Positions 55,471 through 64,000 of a stretch of 64,000 bases of DNA are shown one piece after another; within the stretch, counting starts at the first letter, position 1; every line of letters starts with the position of its first letter. Made by a program: the position numbers and the translations under genes. The stretch is from Marilutibacter spongiae. GTDB taxonomy: Bacteria > Pseudomonadota > Gammaproteobacteria > Xanthomonadales > Xanthomonadaceae. The notes below the pieces were generated by a model. That model made no database searches. It was not told the DNA's origin and worked only from the letters and a program-made list of their open reading frames with translations. The stretch is from contig NZ_JACHTF010000017.1 in assembly GCF_014145325.1 (NCBI RefSeq), forward strand, positions 1-64,000, written 5' to 3'.

Positions 55471-56612
55471 ATGGATGGCGACGTAGCCGTAGCCGGCCCG
55501 TACCGGCGCCCGTCCGAAGCCGCACCGGCGGCCGCGGTCGGCGTCGCCGACGTGCTGGCCGCGCAGGCGCGCCTGCGCCGCTACCTGCCGGCGACCCCGG
55601 TGCACCATGCCGAGCGCTTCGGCTGCTGGCTCAAGCTCGAGAACCTGCAGCGCACCGGTTCCTACAAGGTCCGCGGCGCGCTCAACGCGCTGCTCGCCGC
55701 GCGCGAACGCGGCGATGCACGCACCGTCATCGCCGCGTCGGCGGGCAACCACGCGCAGGGCCTGGCCTGGGCGGCCTATCGCCTGGGCATGCAGGCCATC
55801 ACCGTGATGCCGCGTGGGGCACCCGAGACCAAGGTCGCCGGCGTCGCCCACTGGGGCGCCACCGTGCGCCTGCATGGCGACAGCTACGACGAGGCCAAGG
55901 CCTTCGCCATCGAGCTGGCTGCGCAGAACGACTACCGGCTGCTCTCGGCCTTCGACGACCCCGACGTGATCGCCGGCCAGGGCACCGTCGGCCTGGAACT
56001 GGCCGCACTGGCGCCGGACATGGTCCTCGTGCCGATCGGCGGCGGCGGCCTGGCGGCCGGCGTCGCGCTGGCGCTGAAGTCGCAGGGCGTGCGCATCGTC
56101 GGTGCCCAGGTCGAGGGCATCGACGCAATGGCGCGCGCCCTGAAGGGCGACGCCCGCGAACTGGAACCCGCGGCCAGCCTGGCCGACGGCGTCCGCGTCA
56201 AGGCGCCGGGCCTGCTGACCCGGCGCCTGCTCGCCGAGCTGCTCGACGACGTGGTCATCGTGCGCGAGGCCGAGCTGCGCGAGACCCTGGTGCGCCTGGC
56301 ATTGGAAGAACACGTGATCGCCGAGGGCGCCGGCGCCCTCGCCCTCGCCGCCGGCCGTCGCGTCGCCGGCAAGCGCAAGTGCGCAGTGGTCTCCGGCGGC
56401 AACCTCGATGCCGGCGTGCTGGCCACGCTGCTGTCGGAAGTGCGTCCGCGCGCGCCGCGCCGACCACGTCGCCGCACCCGCGAGCCCGTGCCGGCGATCG
56501 CCAGCCAGGAGCCCGCCATTCCCACCCTGCCCACCCGACCCCGACCGCCCATGGCCGCCACGCCGCCCATCCGCGTCCCGCGCGCACGCCACCCTGACGA
56601 GGAAGTCTTCGC

Positions 56613-56616
<4 letters not shown>
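55471..56616 (+). CDS. ilvA: threonine ammonia-lyase, catalytic domain only
   Basis: Makes 2-oxobutanoate from threonine, the entry to isoleucine. PLP lysine K66 lies in [13 protein letters not shown], with [14 protein letters not shown] and [11 protein letters not shown] as expected. After about residue 320 the protein has a Pro/Arg-rich tail of about 60 residues rather than the C-terminal ACT-like domains that give isoleucine feedback in the biosynthetic type. It is thus similar in architecture to catabolic TdcB, yet it sits in the ilv-leu operon. The stop overlaps leuA by ATGA. Confidence 0.92.
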
Positions 56617-58178
<1,562 letters not shown>

Positions 58179-58247
58179 TATCCCCAACCTCCCCTCTACG
58201 TACTTCCGGCGCAGCGCGCCGGGACGCCAGCCGCCGGACACCCCGAC

Positions 58248-59693
58248 ATGACCGTACAAGCTCCCCGCACCCTGTTCGACAAGCTCTGGGACGCGCACCT
58301 CGTCAGCCCAGAAACCGAGGCGGCACCCGCCGTGCTCTACATCGACCTGCACCTGATCCATGAAGTGACCTCGCCACAGGCCTTCTCGGAGCTCGAGTCG
58401 CGCGCGCTTTCGCCGCGCCGGCCCGACCTCACCAAGGGCACGATGGACCACTCCACGCCGACCTTGCCGGCCGGTGCCGACGGCGCGCTTCCCTACGCCT
58501 CCGAGCAGGCGCGGGCCCAGGTCGAGCGCCTGCGCGGGAACTGCGCGCGGCACGGCATCGAGCTGTTCGACATGGACAGCCCCGCGCGCGGCATCGTCCA
58601 CGTGATCGGCCCCGAGCTGGGCCTGACGCGCCCCGGCATGACCATCGTGTGCGGCGACAGCCACACCGCCACCCACGGCGCCTTCGGCGCGCTGGCCTTC
58701 GGCATCGGCACCAGCGAGGTCGGCCACGTGCTGGCCACGCAATGCCTGCTCCAACGCAAGCCGCGCACCCTGGCGATCAACGTCGAGGGCACGCTTCGCC
58801 CGGGCGTCACCGCCAAGGACCTGATCCTGCACGTGATCGGGGTGATCGGCGTCAACGGCGGCACCGGCCACGTGATCGAGTACCGCGGCAGCACCATCCG
58901 CGCCTTGTCGATGGACGAGCGCATGACGGTCTGCAACATGTCCATCGAGGCCGGGGCGCGCGCCGGGCTCGTCGCCCCCGACGAAACGACCTTCGACTAC
59001 CTGCGCCACGCGCCGCGCGCGCCGCGCGGCGCCGCCTTCGACGAGGCCGTGGCAGCTTGGCGCAATCTCGGCAGCGACGAGGGCGCGCGCTTCGACCGCG
59101 AGGTGCACGTCGACGCCGCCGACATCCTCCCGACGATCACCTGGGGCACCCATCCCGGCCAGGTCGCCGCAGTCTCGGCGCGGCTGCCCGACACCCGCGG
59201 CAGCGACGACGCGAAGGCGCGCGATTACATGGGCTGGGACGCCGACGCCGCACTGGCCGGGCGGCCGGTCGACGTCGTCTTCATCGGCAGTTGCACCAAC
59301 TCGCGACTGTCGGACCTGCGCGACGCGGCACGGGTGCTCGACGGCCGCCGGGTCCATCCGCGTGTGCGCATGCTCGTGGTGCCCGGTTCGGAACAGGTCA
59401 AGCGCGAGGCCGAGGCCGAAGGCATCGACGCCATCGTGCGCGCGTCGGGCGCGGAGTGGCGCGAGCCGGGCTGCTCGATGTGCATCGCCATGAACGGCGA
59501 CATGGTCGGGCCCGGCCAGCTCGCGGTGTCGACCAGCAACCGCAACTTCGAAGGGCGCCAGGGCAAGGGCGCGCGCACCGTGCTCGCCTCCCCGCTGACC
59601 GCGGCGGCGTGCGCGGTCGCGGGCGAGATCATCGACCCGCGCGCCTTCCTGTCCCCAACCACTGCACCCGCCCGCGAACTGGAGACCGTCTGA
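58248..59693 (+). CDS. leuC: 3-isopropylmalate dehydratase large subunit
   Basis: Aconitase-family subunit of 481 residues. Iron-sulfur ligands lie in [20 protein letters not shown] and [38 protein letters not shown] is characteristic. A 69-bp gap after leuA separates it; the stop overlaps the leuD start (TGATG). Confidence 0.96.
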   Translation: MTVQAPRTLFDKLWDAHLVSPETEAAPAVLYIDLHLIHEVTSPQAFSELESRALSPRRPDLTKGTMDHSTPTLPAGADGALPYASEQARAQVERLRGNCARHGIELFDMDSPARGIVHVIGPELGLTRPGMTIVCGDSHTATHGAFGALAFGIGTSEVGHVLATQCLLQRKPRTLAINVEGTLRPGVTAKDLILHVIGVIGVNGGTGHVIEYRGSTIRALSMDERMTVCNMSIEAGARAGLVAPDETTFDYLRHAPRAPRGAAFDEAVAAWRNLGSDEGARFDREVHVDAADILPTITWGTHPGQVAAVSARLPDTRGSDDAKARDYMGWDADAALAGRPVDVVFIGSCTNSRLSDLRDAARVLDGRRVHPRVRMLVVPGSEQVKREAEAEGIDAIVRASGAEWREPGCSMCIAMNGDMVGPGQLAVSTSNRNFEGRQGKGARTVLASPLTAAACAVAGEIIDPRAFLSPTTAPARELETV

Positions 59694-60289
59694 TGCGTCC
59701 CTTCACCGAACTGCGTTCGCGCACCGTCGTGTTGCGTGAACGCAACATCGACACCGACCAGATCATCCCCGCGCGCTTCCTGACCACGACCGAGCGGCAG
59801 GGCCTGGGCCAGCATGCCTTCCAGGACTGGCGACAGCGCGGGGACGGCTCGCCGGACCCGGACTTCCCCTTCAACCGCCCGGAGAATGCCGGCGCCTCGA
59901 TCCTGGTCGCAGGCCGCAACTTCGGCTGCGGCTCCTCGCGCGAGCACGCGCCCTGGGCGCTCGTCGACCTGGGCCTGCGCGCGGTGATCAGCGCGGAGAT
60001 CGCCGACATCTTCCGCAGCAACGCGCTCAAGAACGGCCTGCTGCCGGTGGTACTGGACGAAGCGGTGGTCGACGAGCTGCTCGACCACCCGGGGATCGAA
60101 CTGCACATCGACGTGGCGCGCCGCCTGGTCACCCTGCCCGGCGGCAGCCAGGTCGAGTTCCCGCTGGACGCGTTCGCCCGCACCTGCCTGCTGGAGGGCG
60201 TCGACCAGCTCGGCTACCTGCTCCGCCAGGCGCCCGCCATCCAACGTTACGAGGCAATGCAACATGAGGGCCACGCCCATGCACGCTGA
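59693..60289 (+). CDS. leuD: 3-isopropylmalate dehydratase small subunit
   Basis: A 198-residue swivelling-domain subunit. [13 protein letters not shown] and [17 protein letters not shown] are diagnostic. Overlaps leuC by one base and leuB by 11-26 bases depending on the leuB start. Works with LeuC to isomerise isopropylmalate. Confidence 0.96.
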   Translation: MRPFTELRSRTVVLRERNIDTDQIIPARFLTTTERQGLGQHAFQDWRQRGDGSPDPDFPFNRPENAGASILVAGRNFGCGSSREHAPWALVDLGLRAVISAEIADIFRSNALKNGLLPVVLDEAVVDELLDHPGIELHIDVARRLVTLPGGSQVEFPLDAFARTCLLEGVDQLGYLLRQAPAIQRYEAMQHEGHAHAR

Positions 60290-61367
60290 CATCGTCGTCC
60301 TGCCCGGGGACGGCATCGGTCCCGAAGTGACCGCCGCCGCCGTGCAGGTCCTGCTCGCGGTCGGCAAGCGCTACGGCCATGGCTTCCGTTTCAGCGAACA
60401 CCTCATCGGAGGCGCCGCGATCGACGCCACCGGCGAGGCCCTGCCGGCTGCCACCCTGGAGGCCGCCCGCCGTGCCGACGCGGTCCTGCTGGGCGCCGTG
60501 GGCGGGCCTAAATGGTCCGATCCACGGGCGCCCGTGCGACCCGAGCAGGGCCTTCTGGCGATCCGCGCCGCGCTGGGCCTGTTCGCCAACCTGCGCCCGG
60601 TGGCACCGCATCCCGCCGCGTTCGGCGCCTCGCCGATCAAGCCGCACCTTCTCAACGGCGTCGACCTGGTGGTGGTGCGCGAGCTGACCGGCGGCGTCTA
60701 TTTCGGCCGCCGCGAGCGCAGCGACGATCGCGCCAGCGACCTGTGCGAATACAGCGTCGGCGAGATCGAACGCGTCGTCCGTCGTGCCTGCGAGCTGGCC
60801 CGCGCGCGCCGCGGCCGCCTGACCTCGGTGGACAAGGCCAACGTGCTGGAGACCTCGCGACTGTGGCGCGAAGTCGCCGCCCGCGTGGTGCGCGACGAAT
60901 ACCCCGACGTCGAGCTCGAGCACCAGCTGGTCGATTCGATGGCGATGCACCTGCTCGCCAAGCCGCGCGAGTACGACGTCATCGTCACCGAGAACATGTT
61001 CGGCGACATCCTCACCGACGAAGCCTCGATGCTCGCCGGCTCGCTCGGCCTGCTGCCCTCCGCCTCGCTGGGCGAGGGCCGGGTGGGCCTGTACGAGCCG
61101 ATCCATGGTTCTGCGCCCGACATCGCGGGACGCGGCATCGCCAACCCCTATGCGGCGATCCTGAGCGCCGCCCTGCTGCTGCGCCACTCGCTGGGACTGG
61201 ATGCCGAGGCGGCCTGCGTGGAGGCGGCCGTCGCCGGGGTGCTGGAGGCCGGCGTGTTCACCGCCGACCTGGCCGCGGAAGGCCAGGCGGTCTCCACGCG
61301 CGAAGCCACCCTGGCGGTGATCGACCGCCTGCAGCACGACTGCGTGGTGGTCGAGCTGCGCGACTGA
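60279..61367 (+). CDS. leuB: 3-isopropylmalate dehydrogenase
   Basis: NAD-dependent oxidative decarboxylase, about 362 residues. [10 protein letters not shown] at the start, [13 protein letters not shown], the catalytic [32 protein letters not shown], and [19 protein letters not shown] are all conserved. ATG 60279 (MHADIV) matches family N-termini and has AGGG upstream; an in-frame ATG at 60264 is the alternative. Last gene of the ilv-leu cluster. Confidence 0.95.
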   Translation: MHADIVVLPGDGIGPEVTAAAVQVLLAVGKRYGHGFRFSEHLIGGAAIDATGEALPAATLEAARRADAVLLGAVGGPKWSDPRAPVRPEQGLLAIRAALGLFANLRPVAPHPAAFGASPIKPHLLNGVDLVVVRELTGGVYFGRRERSDDRASDLCEYSVGEIERVVRRACELARARRGRLTSVDKANVLETSRLWREVAARVVRDEYPDVELEHQLVDSMAMHLLAKPREYDVIVTENMFGDILTDEASMLAGSLGLLPSASLGEGRVGLYEPIHGSAPDIAGRGIANPYAAILSAALLLRHSLGLDAEAACVEAAVAGVLEAGVFTADLAAEGQAVSTREATLAVIDRLQHDCVVVELRD

Positions 61368-61430
61368 GTCCAATGTTGCCGCGGTCGCCATGGATGGTAG
61401 GGTCAGGGACGGCCCGCCGCGGACACCCTC

Positions 61431-62102
61431 ATGCCTCTTGCTTCGATGCCCCTGACCCGCCTCGCCGGCGGCGCGCTGGTCCTGCTCATCGCGGCCTGCC
61501 GTGCACCGGCCGATACGCCCCGCGTGGCAGCGCCGTACGCGCAGGCAACACGCGGCGGCGCGGGCGCATCGACCCCGGCCGACGCGTTCTTCGCGCGCCT
61601 GTCCGCCCTGTGCGGACAGGCCTTCGCCGGACGCGTCGTCGTCGACACGCCCCCGCCCGCGGGCAACGACCCCTTCGCCGGGCAGGCGCTGGTGATGCAC
61701 GTGCGCGACTGCGACGAGGATGAGCTGCGCATGCCTTTCCATGTCGGCGCGGATCGCTCGCGCACCTGGGTGCTCGGCCGGACCGCGACGGGCCTGCGCC
61801 TGCACCACGACCACCGCCATGAAGACGGCAGCGAGGACGTGTTGACGATGTACGGCGGCCATACCGTCGAGCCCGGCACGCCCGGGCGGCAGGTCTTCCC
61901 GGCCGATGCAGGCTCGAAGGCACTTTTCACCCGCGAGGGGCGCGCGGTCTCGAACGCGAACGCCTGGGCGATGGAGATCGCGCCGGGAACGATGTTCGCC
62001 TACGCGTTGACCCGCCCCGGCCGGGAATTCCGCGTGGAGTTCGACCTCGCTGCACCGGTCGACCCACCTCCGCCGGCCTGGGGCCACGACGGGCCCCGAT
62101 GA
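61431..62102 (+). CDS. hypothetical lipoprotein
   Basis: About 223 residues. A lipoprotein signal ends at Cys23 in LVLLIAAC; a start five codons later (61446) is also possible. The mature protein contains CGQAF...NDPFAGQALVMHVRDC (two cysteines), a histidine-rich stretch LRLHHDHRHEDGS and a C-terminal region that reads like a beta-sandwich (MFAYALTRPGREFRVEFDL). I do not recognise a characterised family. It is co-directional with leuB but 63 bp away and may have its own promoter. It converges with the RND efflux gene. Confidence 0.75.
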   Translation: MPLASMPLTRLAGGALVLLIAACRAPADTPRVAAPYAQATRGGAGASTPADAFFARLSALCGQAFAGRVVVDTPPPAGNDPFAGQALVMHVRDCDEDELRMPFHVGADRSRTWVLGRTATGLRLHHDHRHEDGSEDVLTMYGGHTVEPGTPGRQVFPADAGSKALFTREGRAVSNANAWAMEIAPGTMFAYALTRPGREFRVEFDLAAPVDPPPPAWGHDGPR

Positions 62103-62147
62103 AACGGTCCCGTCGCCAGGCGACGGAACCGGCGGGCCGGCGCGGGG

Positions 62148-64000
62148 TCAGGCGTCGGCGGGCACCTTGACGCGGAACCAGGCCGCGTAGAGCGCCGGCA
62201 GGAAGAACAGGGTCAGCACCGTCGCCACCAGCAGGCCACCCATGATCGCGACCGCCATGGGTCCGAAGAACACGCTGCGCGACAGCGGGATCATCGCCAG
62301 GATCGCCGCGAGCGCGGTCAGCACGATCGGCCGGAAACGCCGGACGGTGGCCTCGACGATGGCGCGCCAGGTCTCGTGACCCTCGGCGCGATCCTGCTCG
62401 ATCTGATCGACCAGGATCACCGAGTTGCGCATGATCATGCCGGCCAGGGCGATGGTGCCGAGCATCGCGACGAAGCCGAACGGCACGCGGAACACCAGCA
62501 GGAACAGGGTCACGCCGATCAGCCCCAGCGGCGCCGTCAGCAGCACCATCACGCTGCGCGAGAAGCTGCGCAGCTGCATCATCAGCAGGGTGAACACCAC
62601 GAACAGGAACAGCGGCACGCCGGCGATGATCGAGTTCTGGCCGCGCGCCGAATCCTCGACGCTGCCGCCGATGTCGATCGAATAGCCGTATGGCAGGGCC
62701 TCGCGCAGGCCGTCGAGCGTCGGCGATATCTGCGCCATCACCGTCGCCGGCTGGGTGCCGTCGTAGATGTCCGCGCGCACGGTCATCGTCGGGCGCCGGT
62801 CGCGGTGCCAGATGATCCCGTCCTCGAAACCGTACTCCAGCGTCGCCACCTGCCGGATCGGCACGTTGCCGCCGCCCTGCACGGGGATCGCCAGGCTGCC
62901 CAGCCCCTCCAGGTCCAGGCGATCGGCGTCGGTGCCGCGCAGGCGCATCTCGATCAGCTCGTTGCCTTCGCGGTAGGTGCTCACGTGCATGCCCGACAGC
63001 GCACTGCCGAGGAACTGCGCGATCTGCGCCGAACTCAGGCCGATGGCGCGGGCGCGCTCCTGGTCGATCCGCAGGTTGACCACCTTGCCCGGCTCGTCCC
63101 AGTCCAGGTTGACGTTGGCGACGTGCGGGTTGGCCGCGATCTTCGCACGGACGTCGCCGGCGATGCGGCGCACCTCGTCGATGTGCTCGCCCGATACGCG
63201 GAACTGCACCGGATAGCCCACCGGCGGCCCGTTCTCCAGCCGCGTGATGCGCAGCTGCAGTTCGGGGAACAGGGGCACCACGTCGGCGATGAACCACTCG
63301 CGCACCGCCTCGCGGGCCTCGTTGTCCTTCGGCAGCAGCACGAACTGGGCGAAGTTCGCCGCCGGCAGCTGCTGGTCCAGCGGCAGGTAGAAGCGCGGCG
63401 AGCCCGTGCCGACGTAGGCCACGTAGTTGTCCAGGTCCTCGCGCGTGGCCAGGATCGCCTCGAGCTTGCGCGCCTGCGCTTCGGTGGCCTTGAGCGAACT
63501 GCCCTCGGCGAGTTCCATGTCGACCATCAGCTCCGGGCGCACCGAGTCGGGGAAGAACTGCTGCGGGACGAAACGGAACAGCAGCACCGACGCCACGAAG
63601 GCCGCGACCGTGATCAGGATGACGGTCTTGCGACGACGCACGCACCAGCCCAGCAGGTGGCGGAAGCGGGCGTAGAAGCGGGTGTCGTAAGGATCGTGGT
63701 CGCGGCCGTCGTGCGGCGCGGGCGCGATGAAGTCGGCGAAGGCCGGGTGGCGGTCGGCCCAGCGCTGGCGGCGCGCGTGCCAGCGCGCGGCCAGCGACCC
63801 GGGCTTCGGCGCGGCGCCATGACCATGGTCGGGCAGCAGCTTGTCGCCCAGGTAGGGAATGAACATCACCGCCGCGATCCACGACACCACCAGGGCAATG
63901 GTCACGACCTGGAACAGCGAGCGCGTGTACTCGCCCGTGCTCGAGGCCGCCGTCGCGATCGGCAGGAAGCCGGCGGCGGTGATCAGGGTGCCGGTCAGCA
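62148..64000 (-). CDS. RND family efflux permease, C-terminal part (5' end outside window)
   Basis: The visible 616 residues match the second half of an AcrB/MexB-type or heavy-metal-type RND pump. The frame is open up to the right edge; the edge lies in the segment LTGTLITAAGFLPIATAASS of the first transmembrane bundle. Further features are VVSWIAAVMFIPYLG, the periplasmic porter and docking sequences, and the second bundle RSVMVLLTAPLGLIGV, FGFVAMLGTIALAGMIMRNS and VLTALAAILAMIPLS. The GTG at 63905 is not the true start. Partner fusion and outer-membrane proteins are not in view. Confidence 0.93.
   Translation of the reverse strand, partial: LTGTLITAAGFLPIATAASSTGEYTRSLFQVVTIALVVSWIAAVMFIPYLGDKLLPDHGHGAAPKPGSLAARWHARRQRWADRHPAFADFIAPAPHDGRDHDPYDTRFYARFRHLLGWCVRRRKTVILITVAAFVASVLLFRFVPQQFFPDSVRPELMVDMELAEGSSLKATEAQARKLEAILATREDLDNYVAYVGTGSPRFYLPLDQQLPAANFAQFVLLPKDNEAREAVREWFIADVVPLFPELQLRITRLENGPPVGYPVQFRVSGEHIDEVRRIAGDVRAKIAANPHVANVNLDWDEPGKVVNLRIDQERARAIGLSSAQIAQFLGSALSGMHVSTYREGNELIEMRLRGTDADRLDLEGLGSLAIPVQGGGNVPIRQVATLEYGFEDGIIWHRDRRPTMTVRADIYDGTQPATVMAQISPTLDGLREALPYGYSIDIGGSVEDSARGQNSIIAGVPLFLFVVFTLLMMQLRSFSRSVMVLLTAPLGLIGVTLFLLVFRVPFGFVAMLGTIALAGMIMRNSVILVDQIEQDRAEGHETWRAIVEATVRRFRPIVLTALAAILAMIPLSRSVFFGPMAVAIMGGLLVATVLTLFFLPALYAAWFRVKVPADA

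Noticed and set aside
62110-62126. CCGTCG...CGACGG hairpin between the lipoprotein and RND genes
   Set aside because: A short stem without T-run; could aid convergent termination but the evidence is too thin for a feature.

Overview
The window is about 64 kb of very GC-rich gammaproteobacterial chromosome. Several traits point to the Xanthomonadaceae/Lysobacteraceae (Lysobacter, Luteimonas, Xanthomonas-like): PPi-dependent phosphofructokinase next to a proton-pumping pyrophosphatase, a short-LID adenylate kinase, large TonB-dependent receptors, and intergenic palindromic repeats typical of these genomes. I saw no prophage, insertion-sequence transposase, CRISPR array or tRNA. The genus call is inference.

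Left edge (1-500): tandem rRNA-operon promoters and a boxA-like leader read leftward, so a 16S rRNA gene should begin just outside position 1. From 500 to 25 kb is mostly housekeeping: a DUF192 lipoprotein, rubredoxin, thiE-hemL, argD, a voltage-gated potassium channel with a zinc-ribbon tail, a 1.5-kb patch of intergenic repeats (5428-6911), glyoxalase I, an SDR enzyme, a small atypical kinase, a DedA-PAP2 fusion, a Lon-N domain protein, mpl, adk, then a pyrophosphate-metabolism group (pfp, hppA, ppa) with a five-repeat MscS-related channel. A TonB-dependent receptor with an AraC-type regulator follows.

From 25 to 31 kb lie a membrane-tethered wHTH/beta-propeller protein, a terminator that may end a small RNA, and thiC behind a TPP riboswitch.

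The most interesting region is 30.7-44.1 kb. Eight leftward genes encode two S12-type serine hydrolases, a YkvI-type permease, a DUF1611 (DgcN-like) enzyme, a TonB-dependent receptor, an N-acyl-D-amino-acid deacylase-like lipoprotein, a DUF819 permease and an enolase-superfamily epimerase (DgcA/dipeptide-epimerase-like). They face a divergent XRE-cupin regulator. Two promoters in the locus share the same box around the -35 element. I read this as a D-amino-acid or murein-peptide uptake and catabolism regulon; the precise substrate is inference.

From 44.1 to 61.4 kb are two attenuator-type amino-acid operons. The thr operon (leader-thrA-thrB-thrC) is followed by an ilv-leu superoperon (leader-ilvD-ilvC-ilvG-ilvM-ilvE-ilvA-leuA-leuC-leuD-leuB) with many overlapping start and stop codons. 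Both operons start with 55-codon leader peptides not previously called as genes. The two leaders begin alike and sit at the same distance (37 bp) from matching -35 elements, suggesting a common origin and leaderless translation. The window ends with a putative lipoprotein and the C-terminal part of an RND efflux permease cut by the right edge.
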